Below are positions 11,515 to 21,873 of a stretch of DNA of 64,000 nucleotides, one piece after another. The DNA is taken from the NCBI GenBank assembly GCA_030770535.1, contig JASVEC010000045.1:62001-126000 (forward strand). Reading direction: 5' to 3'. Source of the stretch: Batkoa obscura. Lineage: Eukaryota; Entomophthoromycota; Entomophthoromycetes; Entomophthorales; Batkoaceae. The notes under the pieces were generated by a model, which did no database searches, was not told the DNA's origin, and saw only the letters and a program-made list of their open reading frames with translations. Position 1 is the first letter of the stretch. Every line of letters begins with the position of its first letter. The translations under genes were made by a program, and so were the position numbers.

Positions 11515-13360
11515 TTTGAAAAACTATAAATTTTTAAAATTTGAAGACTTATTACGATAATTTATACTAATTTATTTAGTCAATCGAACACGCTTTTATA
11601 TTTTGATTATTCGAGAAAATTAAATATTGGTTTTGAAATTAACTGGTAAATGAGCAGTTAATTTAGCCATGAGTAATTCTTAGATTCTACAAGATGAGTT
11701 CATTTATTGTATTTTTATGTTCTATGATTTAGATATAGGAAGAAAGGTTAATATTTTAATTGTATATTCAGTGTATTGTTATTGGAAGATGGATTTCTTT
11801 TGAGCCAATAAAGTCTAATGGAAAAAAAGCTATAAATAAATTAGATGATAAAATTTTAAAATAGAACTCAAAGAACATAAATCCAGGTGCAAATTGCTAA
11901 ATCAATGTGATGCCTTTATTAGTTTTTTTAGGGACTCTTATTGTTAAAAACCTGTTTATTATTTTAGTCATATTAAATGGAAAAATTATTGGATTTGATG
12001 CAAGGCGAAATATTAAGCTACATCAATCATTATTAGTTTATTTAGAGACTAATATCTCAATATATCGAAATCTTAACTATAGTTTTGAACTTTTGTCAAT
12101 GAAGCTAAGTATTGTGTTTACTTTTAATTTATACTTGACTATGTCACTTTAAAAAGGATACTCATAAGATTGGGAAATAGTGCTGCTATTGGAAAGTAAT
12201 TAATCTATTTATTTTTAAAAAATACACAAATACATCACTATATGCTTCCGAATTGATAGAATAGTGGCAAAGTTCAAATGCAGTATCACAATTTGGATTG
12301 CATTTATAATGTTGAATATATTCTTAATACTTGATTCGGAACAAAGCAGTATTAATATATTTAAACTTTTTTTATGGAACAGAAATGAAGCTAAGTGAGA
12401 AGGCTAAAATCAATGAATCTATCTATCTATAACTTTAATGACTTTAAAGATTACTTATAAGTTTTTGTATTAACGTTAGTATATACTGGCTGATGTTTAC
12501 GAATTTATTTTAAGGAAATCTTATCCGAAATCTTATAAATAATAGATTAACTTTTTCTCTTAAAATTTATGGCAATTTTTACATGGTTTTGGAGTAGTTT
12601 TGAATTGTTCTTACAGATTTGGCAATCTATTTTGACCTAATTTGCAGAATTTTTAGAGCTATTATTTGCTTGTTTGGTTTTAGTAAAATTTAGTTCTGAA
12701 ATGAGCAGTTAACTACATCTTAATAGAGCTCCAACAAATGTAAAAAATGTGGTTTCTAAATTATGTTCCTTTTTAGTAGCATTAATATTTATAATAAAAC
12801 ATAAATAATTTTTTAAAAATGTAGAGTCAAATTAGAACTTGCAAACGTAATATAAGAGTACTGTTTGTATTTCCCTTTTGATGTTTTTTATCTAGCATAA
12901 AATTACAGAACTTCTTAATAAAATAATAAAATAAAACATCGAAGATTGAGGGAGAACCTAGGGCAACTTTTGTAGGAAGAGTCACAATTAGAGATAAAAC
13001 TGCTGGTGATAGATTTCGAAAGGATATAAAGTGGCGCAAAAGAACTCAACAGGTCTTGTTATAAGATTCTTAGGACCATGAGCTTAACTACTAAATAGAT
13101 GAGTTACAGGCACTCAAGGAATAAGGAAATAAATGAAGTTGAGAGTGGGTTGAGTACAAGTTTAATGCGAGAAGCTGTAATAAATGGAACAACAACACAC
13201 TGGATTATATAGTGGGGTGTAATATATGAATTTATAGGTTTGCCAGTTTTGATTGAAATTGAATAAATAATTTTTCTCTAAACTTCAATAGTGTTTTTAT
13301 ATTATTCCTGTTTATCAAGGTAAAATAAAAATTCAACAGTTTTAAATATTTAGTTTATTA

Positions 13361-13463
13361 TACGGAAGTGTGTTTTTGTATTTAAGAATTTCACCAACAA
13401 TTTTTCCACTCAGATAGCACTTAAAAGATAAAGTAATGAAGTCAAAAAAATATCCTCATATAT
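13361..13463 (-). repeat. MITE-A copy 5
   Basis: The core TTTTTCCACTCAGATAGCAC and the end ATATCCTCATATATG are present. The left terminus has changed (TACGGAAGTG). Confidence 0.8.
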
Positions 13464-13651
13464 GCTTAGTTTTATTTGTATTAATAAAAGTTATTGATTT
13501 TGTATAATTCTAGTTTTTACTCATCACAACTATTCAAAGAAAACAATTGAAACAAGCTAATAAAATTTTCTTATAATAACCAAATCAAAAATTGAAATAT
13601 CAAAACGTTATTACTAGACATATACAAGATTTAACATAAAAATTAATAAAC

Positions 13652-13758
13652 ATTTGGGAGTGTTTTTTTTGACTTCATTGCTTTTTCCATTTTTTAAGCA
13701 CTGTTTAAGCGGTAAATTTGTTAGTAAAATTCTTAAACACAAAAATACATCTCCATTT
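13652..13758 (+). repeat. MITE-A copy 6
   Basis: It reads GGGAGTG, a T-run, GACTTCATTG, TTTTTCCATTTTTTAAGCAC and the end ATACATCTCCAT. Confidence 0.85.
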
Positions 13759-13959
13759 ATACTACCAAAGTAAACCTATTATTATAAGCAAAGAAGAAAT
13801 AACTAAAAAATTGAATCTTTTAATTATTTTAAGGTAACCAGATGTAGTAAAAATTATGTCTGTAATTATTTTGTTTTAGCTGACGTTTATCTAATATTGA
13901 TATCGAACATTTTTTATGAGTATATATTAACAAGCTGCAGCATACATAAAATTAGCATA

Positions 13960-15062
13960 ATAAAACAGTTGGTCTTTGATACTTAAATAAGGTCCTTTAG
14001 ATATGGAGCAACTAAGATTATCATGAATCAATAGTTTCATTTGATCCCGATTTAAACTTAATAATTTTTTAAGTTCGATAGAAATTATAATAGCAACCGC
14101 ATCACCTAAAGCATAATCTGTAATTACAATTTTATACTTATTATCTGTTTTTAATCAAGTACTAGACTCATTTTTAAATTTAGATAAAAATAAGTTGCTT
14201 CCACAATTTAAACTAGAATGTATACAAATATTATTATTACCATTGTTGACCAAATAGAGGCTCATCAAAATCTGAAAATTAGCAATCCCACTTTCGTAAA
14301 TTATAACTACCTCTAAAAGACATGATAATTTGTTTTCAAAATTCTCTACCTCCAAAAACAGGTTCATCAAATATATGGGGATGTATTTTTGTGTTTAAGA
14401 ATTTTATTAACAGCTTTTCCACTCAAATAGTGCTTAAAAAATGGAAAAAGTAATGAAACCAAAAAAAACATCCCCATATATTGAATTTCTATACTATCAC
14501 CTGCTTTTTACAATGAACACAGGTCCAACTGGCCAATGTAAAACTGCCACAGTAAGCTGTACCTAGAAATCTAGAGGTTCTTTGGCTTCTTCTGGTGTGC
14601 TGAACCTAAAACTGCAAACTATAAAACTAAATTAATAACTGGTTTTTCATATGTAAAGGTATTATTAATGGATTTTAGACCTTTCATAAAAAGAACCAAG
14701 TTGGAATCCTTTTTAACATGAGGTAATTGAACATTATTACTACTTTGGATTGTATTTTGATTACTCAAACATTGAATCAATAATAGTGAAATGGTTGATA
14801 TTTTTAACATTTGGTTGAAAATTGTCTTATGTTGAGTTATTTGGTCAATTTGTATTGATTCAATAAAACACTTTTTGTCCAGTATTTGATGTATGAATTT
14901 AAAGGTACAACTATAATTATTTAATTTTAGTTGATTAATTTTAAATTAAGCAAAAACAGCCTTGTTTTGTTAGCATTTGGGTTTGACTATTAGCTTTTAC
15001 AAGAAGTAACTCGGAAGTGAGTTTAGTCTTGAGTATAAGTAAACTCACGTTATATCTATTCT
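13960..15062 (-). pseudogene. Class 3 (Lipase_3) secreted lipase, decayed copy B with flanking duplication
   Basis: On the minus strand from about 14810, a signal-peptide-like start (MLKISTISLLLIQCLS) leads into fragments of a class 3 lipase. They include AYCGSFTLASWTCVHCKK (the A-Y-C...W-x-C region) and ITDYALGDAVAIIISIELKK, where an active enzyme has GHSLGGA. The nucleophile elbow is gone (Ser to Ala, both flanking glycines changed) and several stops and frame changes break the reading frame. A MITE-A copy is inserted at 14373-14479. The upstream 250 bases are also shared with the plus-strand copy at 30164-31170, so a segment of about 1 kb was duplicated. The intact homologue in the window is at 59934-60971. 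Confidence 0.75.
14373..14479 (-). repeat. MITE-A copy 7, inserted in a lipase pseudogene
   Basis: Termini ATATGGGGATGT and ACATCCCCATAT are perfect. It interrupts the lipase copy between bases that are contiguous in its paralogue at 30746-30767, giving a natural empty-site comparison. Confidence 0.95.
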
Positions 15063-15735
15063 CCGCTAAAATTGGTATATAATCCTAATCTTTATCAATC
15101 TCCTAAAAGATTCAAGAGTTTCATATTTGGAAATAAAGCCATTTTAATAAAATCAATATTTTTGAATACATTATTTCAGATTTATTATGGCTTAGTTAAC
15201 TTTTATTGTAGAATAAAATTTAGCTAAAGTCAAGCTCTAAGTACAAAGCTTTAAAAAACCAAACAAACAAGTAACTCTAAAAGATACCGCAAAACTAGGC
15301 TGCAATAGTGGTACAGCTTTGTATCAAATAAACACACAGCTAATGTACAACTGTGGAAGTACAATTGTGAAATGACTATCGGTAATTTTTATAATTAATA
15401 GTTTATATTTTTATATTAATTTAGAGTTAAACGCTAAATTTTTTATTTGATATGTGCAGTGGTTAACTATATAGTTTGTATTTTAGCACCTGCATATAAC
15501 TTGAACTTGGACATTAGCTTTGTCTATTTAATTGATAATAACTGATGGTATTGAGTTATAAGATCAAAAAGTGATATCTTATAAGTTAGGTTTAATTAAG
15601 ATGAGTATATAAATTATTTATTGAAGCAGCCGTAGTAACAATTTAGCTTTAGACTATACAATTGGTAAAAGTAGAATGTATGTGTAGTAGTTGAATAATT
15701 TATCAGGGTAAAATATTTATAGTTATATATATAGA

Positions 15736-15842
15736 GTATGAGGATGTATTTTTGTGTTCAAGAATTTTACTAATAAATTTTCCACTCAAATAGCACTTAA
15801 AAATAGAAAAAAAGTGATAAAGTCAAAAAAAACATTACTATA
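15736..15842 (-). repeat. MITE-A copy 8
   Basis: It starts TATGAGGATGTATTTTTGTG and ends AAAAACATTACTATAT. It is joined to the next copy through a shared ATAT terminus. Confidence 0.85.
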
Positions 15843-15945
15843 TGGGGCTGTTTTTTTACTTTCATTATTTTTCCATTTTTTGAGCGCTATTTACGTGGAA
15901 AAATTGTCAGTAAAAATTCTTAAATACAAAAATACATCCCCATAT
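15840..15945 (+). repeat. MITE-A copy 9
   Basis: It starts TATATGGGGCTG and ends ATACATCCCCATAT. It lies in opposite orientation to copy 8. Confidence 0.9.
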
Positions 15946-16188
15946 AATAGTAGCGAATTGTCTTTTTACTTGAAATTTGATTTTTATAATCAATAGAGTC
16001 TTAAAATTTATAAGTAACCATTCTTTTTTAGTAACTTTCAGTATCATGATACTATTTCAATTGGATTTTTGTAGTTTGACAATACGTTTTAGTTTATAAT
16101 AGTAAAGCTTTAGTATGAATACTAAGTATAAAAACTATTCTAAACTTTATAATCTTATTTGCTTTTTTTAATTATAAGTGATATCATA

Positions 16189-16346
16189 GTATTGTGATAA
16201 TTGTAAAGTGATTTGATTGTTTCTCCAATAAATATAATAGTGGTGGTAGTTTAAAAACAACAAAAATTAAAGTTATATATAAATAATTCAGTTAAAAATA
16301 ACGTTTGTTATAAAAAGGTTGACATCCAGGATGGATGTCAATTGTT
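16189..16346 (+). repeat. Dispersed repeat B, copy 2
   Basis: It matches 7899-8050: GTATTGTGATAATTGTAAAG at the start and TATAAAAAGGTTGACATCCAG near the end. The copies differ by many substitutions and small gaps. Confidence 0.7.
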
Positions 16347-16602
16347 TATATATAAAAAACTCATATTTCATGGTTGTATAAGTCAAAGAGAATAAAAACA
16401 AGAGCGTTTTAATTGGCTAAAATAAAATTTTACAATTTAGCAATTTAAAAAAATAGCTAAAAGCAGGAAGCTAATTGGTTGAAATTTCACCATCGAAAAA
16501 AAATTAAACGACAACATTAAACCCATAGAATCGTAAAAAAATAATAAATATCTTTAGCTAAAACTAATCGATTTTACCCACTTTGCATAGCATATATACA
16601 AA

Positions 16603-17502
16603 ATGACTCCTGAACCCGTTAAAATTGGTATTATTGGAGGTTCTGGTCTCTATAACCTTGATGGCTTTGAACCCATTGATGAACATTACCCAGACACCCC
16701 ATGGGGCAAACCAAGCAGCAAAATCGTTATTAGTAAAAGCGCACATGGCCACAAGATTGCCTTTTTAGCTCGTCATGGACAAAGTCACGCCATTAACCCA
16801 AGTGAAATACCAGTACGTGCCAATATATCAGCCTTAAAAAGTTTAGGTGTTGAAGTAATTTTGGCATTTTCAGCTGTTGGTTCTTTAAGAGAAGAAATTG
16901 CACCAGGTCATTTTGTATTACCTGAACAGATCATTGATCGTACTAAGGGATTAAGAGATAACACTTTTTTTGAAAAAGGATGTGTAGCTCATGCTGGGTT
17001 TGCTGAACCATTTCATCTTGGTTTAAGTCAATTGATTCAAAATGCGGTAAAGGGCTTAGAGGTTAAGTTTCATGATGGAAAAACTTTGGTTTGTATTGAA
17101 GGACCTACTTTTTCTACTAAAGCTGAATCTAATTTATATAGAAATTGGGGTTGCGATATTATCAATATGTCTGTTGTACCGGAAGCTAAATTAGCACGTG
17201 AAGCTGAAATTGGCTATCAAATGATCTGTATGTCCACTGATTATGATTGTTGGAGGGAAAGTGAAGAATCAGTGACCGTTCAAGCTGTTATGAAAATAAT
17301 GAAACAAAATGCACAGAATGCTAAATTAGTCTTAGAAAAGATCATTCCAAGCTTGGAAGAAGAGTTAGAGGATACAGGTGCTGAAAAGAAATTATTAAGT
17401 AATATTAAAGGAAGTATGAAATACTCAATTCTTACTTCAAAAGATATATTATCAGAGGAATTGAGACAAAAGTATAAATTCCTTTTCCCAAATTATTTTT
17501 AA
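16603..17502 (+). CDS. MEU1: S-methyl-5'-thioadenosine phosphorylase (methionine salvage)
   Basis: A single-exon ORF of 299 residues, slightly longer than yeast or human MTAP at the C-terminus. The enzyme cleaves methylthioadenosine with phosphate into adenine and methylthioribose-1-phosphate, feeding methionine and adenine salvage after polyamine synthesis. Visible motifs are the N-terminal phosphate-binding GGSGLY (residues 12-17), RHG (57-59), FSAVGSL (89-95), EGPTFST (166-172), INMS (187-190) and the MTAP-specific STDYDCW (211-217). The start is the first ATG, directly upstream of the nucleotide-phosphorylase fold. The gene converges with the argininosuccinate synthase gene; the stop codons are 123 bases apart. 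The symbol follows the yeast orthologue. Confidence 0.97.
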   Translation: MTPEPVKIGIIGGSGLYNLDGFEPIDEHYPDTPWGKPSSKIVISKSAHGHKIAFLARHGQSHAINPSEIPVRANISALKSLGVEVILAFSAVGSLREEIAPGHFVLPEQIIDRTKGLRDNTFFEKGCVAHAGFAEPFHLGLSQLIQNAVKGLEVKFHDGKTLVCIEGPTFSTKAESNLYRNWGCDIINMSVVPEAKLAREAEIGYQMICMSTDYDCWRESEESVTVQAVMKIMKQNAQNAKLVLEKIIPSLEEELEDTGAEKKLLSNIKGSMKYSILTSKDILSEELRQKYKFLFPNYF

Positions 17503-17625
17503 AATAAACATGATATATTATATTGTACTGTTTTATATATATATTCAAAGATTGGTTTTAAAGGAATTGAAACAAAAGTATAAATTTATTTGATTTGTTT
17601 TTTAAATAGAAAAAATTACTTTTAT

Positions 17626-19081
17626 TTATTTATGAGATAACCATTTTTTAATACGAATGGATTGAATTTTAATAAAGCCTTCCGAATCGGTTGGAGTAAA
17701 GCCGCCATGAACATCCATAGAAGACTCTTCCATGTCGTATAATTTTGTAGTCTCTGAAAATCTACCTAATACAATAACATTACCTTTATACAACTTCAAT
17801 TTTACTTGACCATTAACTAATTTTTGTGTTTGAAGTAATGATGGAATTGTAGCATCCCATTCTAAAGAATAATAAAATCCTTTATATAATAAATCACTAA
17901 TGATTGGTTTTAATGAACGATCTCTGAATTGGCGAAGTTCTCGATCTAATGTTAAGCCTTCTAAATCTAAATGAGCTTTGTATAAGATACTTCCTCCTGG
18001 GGATTCATAACATCCTCTGGATTTTAATCCAATAAAACGATTTTCTACTATATCAATACGACCAATTCCATGCTTTTTGCCCATTTCGTTTAAGTACAAG
18101 AATAATTGTAAGCTATCAGTAAAGGCTAATAAAAAGAATGACAATATTAATATCAATGTAAACAAAACCATTAATAAAAACTCTTACATTCCGCACTTTC
18201 TGTATTGGTAACTTTCTTTGGAATTCCCTTTTCAAAGTCAATTGTAATAATATCTGGTTTATCCGATGCCTCTTCAATAGATTTAGTTAATTTCCACATA
18301 TCATCTGGAGGAGTTATGTTAGGATCTTCTAAAATACCAGCTTCATAGGAAATATGAAATAAATTTTCATCTGTAGACCAAGGTTTGGATGGTGTTTGGG
18401 AAACTGGGATACTTTTTTCTTTTGCATAATTTAATAGATCTGCACGCCCTTGAAAGCGAGTATAAAATTTTTCTAATCTCCATGGGGCAATTACTTGAAT
18501 ACTTGGTTCTAGTGCATAATATGCGAGTTCAAAACGAATTTGATCATTGCCTTTTCCAGTACATCCATGGGACACAAATTGGCAGGATTCTTTTTTGGCA
18601 ATTTCTATTTGTTTACGTGCAATTATTGGGCGTGCTAATGAAGTACCTAATAGGTATTGATCCTAAATTTGAGGGTTAGTATTTATATAGTTATAATAAA
18701 AATAATCAATTACTTCATAAATAGCATTTGCCTGAATAGCAGGGAAGACTAATTCTTCTACAAATAATTTTTTAAGATCCTAAAGAAACTAAATAAGTCA
18801 CAAATCATGTAATATTATACTATCAATTCTTACTTCAATAAATACTTTTTTAGCGCCTATTAATAATGCTTTTTCTTTTGCTGCTTCAAAATCTTCTTCT
18901 TGACCAACATCAGCCATATATGCTAATACTTCATAGCCCTAATGGTAAAGTGGGATTAAATATGAGAAAAAATAAAATGTGAATTTTCAAAATAACTTAC
19001 CTCTTCGATTAGCCAAGCTAAGATACAAGAGGTATCTAAACCGCCAGAATACGCTAATAACACTTTACCTTTGGAGGACAT
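17626..19081 (-). CDS. ARG1: Argininosuccinate synthase (arginine biosynthesis)
   Basis: Five exons (19001-19081, 18834-18938, 18714-18779, 18188-18662, 17626-18125) give 408 residues, the normal length. The enzyme joins citrulline and aspartate using ATP to form argininosuccinate in the cytosol. The N-terminal ATP-pyrophosphatase P-loop is intact (AYSGGLDTS, residues 10-18). It is followed by [20 protein letters not shown], the [15 protein letters not shown] citrulline/aspartate-binding stretch and [17 protein letters not shown]. Intron 4 falls inside the ESFTDSLQ segment; the short ORF start within that intron (near 18171) is not a real start. All introns have GTAA donors. Symbol after the yeast orthologue. 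Confidence 0.97.
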
Positions 19082-20224
19082 TTTAATTTAATTTTAGTTT
19101 TAAATTGTTTTTTATTTCTAACAATTTCGCTTTTTTATATCTTTTTATACTATTTTTTTGACAGGTGTTATAAGAAATGACTCAACCTTTATCAATTTTA
19201 TTATCATTATCTATGTTTTGTATGGTTGATTATTATCATGCGTGATATAATTTAAATCCTTTATTTAATTTTTTTTAAGGGATTAGTTTTTATGACTCAT
19301 AAAATTTAAATGGGATAATATTATTTTATTTTGTTATCATTTATTATTTATTATATATATGTAAAATTATACATTTGGTTTCATACCAGGATAATATTAT
19401 TTATTATATATACATGTAGTAAATTTCAGCTATCAAGTTTAGTGATATTGATTATTAAGATAATTTGCTTCAATTAATCTTTTAATTTAAACTCCAAAGT
19501 GACTGTTTTTTTTGAATGAAATTAGAACATTGAATGTATGCAAATTAGATTAAAAAATCAATTCTCAATCAAAAAATCAAATTACTTTTATTCTCAATCA
19601 AAAAATCAAATTACTTTTATTCTCACTTTAATACATAAGCATTCGCCAAAGCTCCCTTACATATCAATTAAAATTTTTAATATTTTACAAAAATAAAGCT
19701 AATTAACTTTTTACCTTTTTCTATAAAATATTCCCAAAAAGTATTCTAGAGCATCATGAATCAAAAAGATGACTATAGATACCTATATAAAATGAACTTC
19801 TTTCTAAGTTTTTATCTTTTTTATCTTCCCAATTTGAGAAATCAGCCATGACAGATAGAAAATGGTTAGATATTGAGATTTATGTATGGACCTAATCAAA
19901 AACGAATTGCTAACTATATATTATCACTTTATTTATAGAAAGTATTCGTTGACTATATCAAAAAAGGATTTTCTTGATAATACGTCTTATTGTTCAAGTC
20001 TCTTGTATAGCTCTAGTTGCTGCTTTTGGTTGTTCTGTTTATAAAATAGTTATTATTTAATATATGCGTTATAAGATATTGATATCTTTTTCACTTGTTT
20101 TATCGATTGATTTTCTAACATCACATACTTTTTAACTAAATCAAATCTTCCACATGGAAATATAAAACCGAAATGATTATATACATATGATAAAATAAAG
20201 ATATTTTTTTGTTATAGTTTAAAT
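19082..20224. other. Intergenic AT-rich stretch
   Basis: It contains a 29-bp direct repeat (see 19562-19624). No convincing gene; short hydrophobic ORFs near 19850 and 20065 are too small to support. Confidence 0.5.
19562..19624. repeat. Two-copy 29-bp tandem repeat
   Basis: Two exact adjacent copies of a unit beginning TTCTCAATCAAAAAATCAAA and ending TTACTTTTA. Confidence 0.9.
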
Positions 20225-20979
20225 TTATTTAGCATCATGAGCTTTTAAACCTTCCTGTACTTTGGGATTTTCTTCAATTAATTTAATCCAAGCTTGTACT
20301 TTAGGGAAGTCGGTTAAATCCAATTCCATTTTATCAGCAAAGCGGACCCTAGAGTCATAGATAAGTCAATATCTTATTATATATTCTATTATAGTAATAT
20401 TCAACTTACCAACAAAAACTAGAAATATCAGCAATACTTAATTGATCACCAACTAAATACTTAGTTTTGTTTAATTGAATTTCTAAAACCTAAAAAGAAT
20501 TATTACTAAACACTTCACATGCTTGAAAATATGCAATAAAAACTTACACCTAATAATCTCATACTTTCATCCAAATATCTTTTAATTGCCATCTCATTTT
20601 TCTCTTCTTGTCTTTTAAACCAACCTAATTGGCCCAACATTGGTCCTAAACCACCCATTTGCCACATGACCCATTGTTCTACTTGACTTTTAATATCTTT
20701 ATCTTTAGCAATTAATATTCCTTCTGGATCATATCTATCTGCTAAATATAATAAAATAGCACCTGATTCAAAGATAACAAAATCTTTATTTTGGTGATCA
20801 ACTACTGTAGGGATACGACCATTTGGATTCATTGATATAAACCAATCTTCCTTTTGTTCATTTTTAGCAAAGGAAATGGGATGAAGTTTATAGTCTAATC
20901 CAATAAGTGCTAAGGCTACACTGATTTTTAAACCATTTGGGGTACCTACAGAATATAAAGTTAAGTTATGCGAAGACAT
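20225..20979 (-). CDS. Ure2/YfcG-like glutathione S-transferase
   Basis: Three exons (20548-20979, 20410-20489, 20225-20348) give 211 residues. The N-terminal thioredoxin-like domain shows TPNGLKISVALALIGL, the NPNGRIPTVVDH glutathione-binding loop and [14 protein letters not shown]. The helical domain contains MWQMGGLGPMLGQLGWF and LVGDQLSIADISSFCW. This TPNG...NEQKxDW...NPNGRIP...[10 protein letters not shown] pattern is typical of the Ure2p/YfcG GST class, whose members act in glutathione-dependent reduction and stress defence in the cytosol. Asn in TPNG is the usual catalytic-site residue of this class. A decayed paralogue lies at 2475-3403. The substrate is not known. Confidence 0.9.
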
Positions 20980-21247
20980 GAATGTTTTTATATATATTTA
21001 AAGTTGATAATAAAACAATAAAATAATAAAAACAAAATTTAATTCTCTCATTTTATATATTTCAATTGATGATGCATTTTTCTCGCTTGGTTATTACAAC
21101 ATCTGGTTAATTCTCCCTTAAACGTAATTTCTTTTAAAATCATGTAGTGTTTGTTCTCTTATATTAGAATGCAATTAAGATTAAATTTTTTAAAAATAAC
21201 TACCATCTTATTGGTTTAGTATCCATCAGATTTATAAAGGATGATTA

Positions 21248-21354
21248 AATGGTGATGTTTTTTTTGACTTCATTATTTTTTCCATTTTTTAAGCGCTATT
21301 TGAGTGGAAAGATTATTAGTAAAATTCTTAAATACAAAAAATACATCCCCAAAT
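21248..21354 (+). repeat. MITE-A copy 10
   Basis: The left end is AAATGGTGATG plus a T-run. The body is close to consensus, and the right end is ATACATCCCCAAAT. Confidence 0.9.
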
Positions 21355-21445
21355 AGTAAATTAAAAAGGTAAGTATAATAGATCAGTGAATAAAAAATTT
21401 GTAAAAATTTAAAAGCTATTGGATGTGAGGTTTTGATATAAGTAA

Positions 21446-21549
21446 TATATGAGGATGTATTTTTGTGTTTAAGAATTTTACTAACATTATTCTACTCAAA
21501 TAATGCTCAAAAATGGAAAAAGTGGTGACTAAAAAAAACACTTTTATAT
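21446..21549 (-). repeat. MITE-A copy 11
   Basis: It starts ATATGAGGATGTATTTTTGTG. The right terminus has eroded (AACACTTTTATATG). Confidence 0.85.
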
Positions 21550-21690
21550 GTTAAATTACTAATAGAATTAGAAGAAACGACTGTATATTAAATTAATATA
21601 GTAGTGTTTTAATTGGGTTAGTTTGTTCATTTTGTTAGAACTTAAATTTAAAAATAATTATTAAAAATATCAAAATTAAAAAAACATTTT

Positions 21691-21780
21691 TATATTGGGT
21701 GTTTTTTGTTTTCATCTTTTAAGTACTATTGAATAAAAAACAGTACAAATTCCATAAATAAAAAAGGACATTTTCATATT
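21691..21780 (+). repeat. MITE-A copy 12, degenerate
   Basis: It is shortened: TATATTGGGTGTTTTTTG, then TTTTCATCTTTTAAGTACTA, ending ACATTTTCATAT. Confidence 0.55.
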
Positions 21781-21873
21781 TGCAAATATGTTGTTTATTT
21801 GACACTCAACAATAAGCAGAAAAAATTGCACTAAGTACTACACTTCAATAAAAATAATATTTATTAATTTCTG

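Larger units (their letters stand above)
11515..13950. other. Gene-poor stretch with MITE-A copies
   Basis: MITE-A copies lie at 13361 and 13652. An 81-residue hydrophobic ORF at 11907-12152 and short open patches near 12930-13070 resemble no family I know and are probably not genes. Confidence 0.4.
15065..16602. other. Gene-poor stretch with a head-to-head MITE-A pair and repeat B
   Basis: It holds two abutting MITE-A copies (15736-15945) and repeat B copy 2. No other feature was recognised upstream of the MTAP gene. Confidence 0.5.
20980..21873. other. Intergenic stretch with MITE-A copies
   Basis: Two clear MITE-A copies and one eroded copy occupy much of the gap between the GST and PNKP genes. 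Confidence 0.6.

Noticed and set aside
11907-12152. 81-codon hydrophobic ORF
   Set aside because: Could be a receptor-like relic but no motif supports it; left unannotated.
12827-13070. Short coding-like patch on the plus strand (EGEPRATFVGRVTIRDKTAG)
   Set aside because: Only about 43 codons, with no homology I can name and no clear exon borders.
16564-16752. Minus-strand ORF overlapping the MTAP start
   Set aside because: Antisense shadow of the real MTAP coding sequence.
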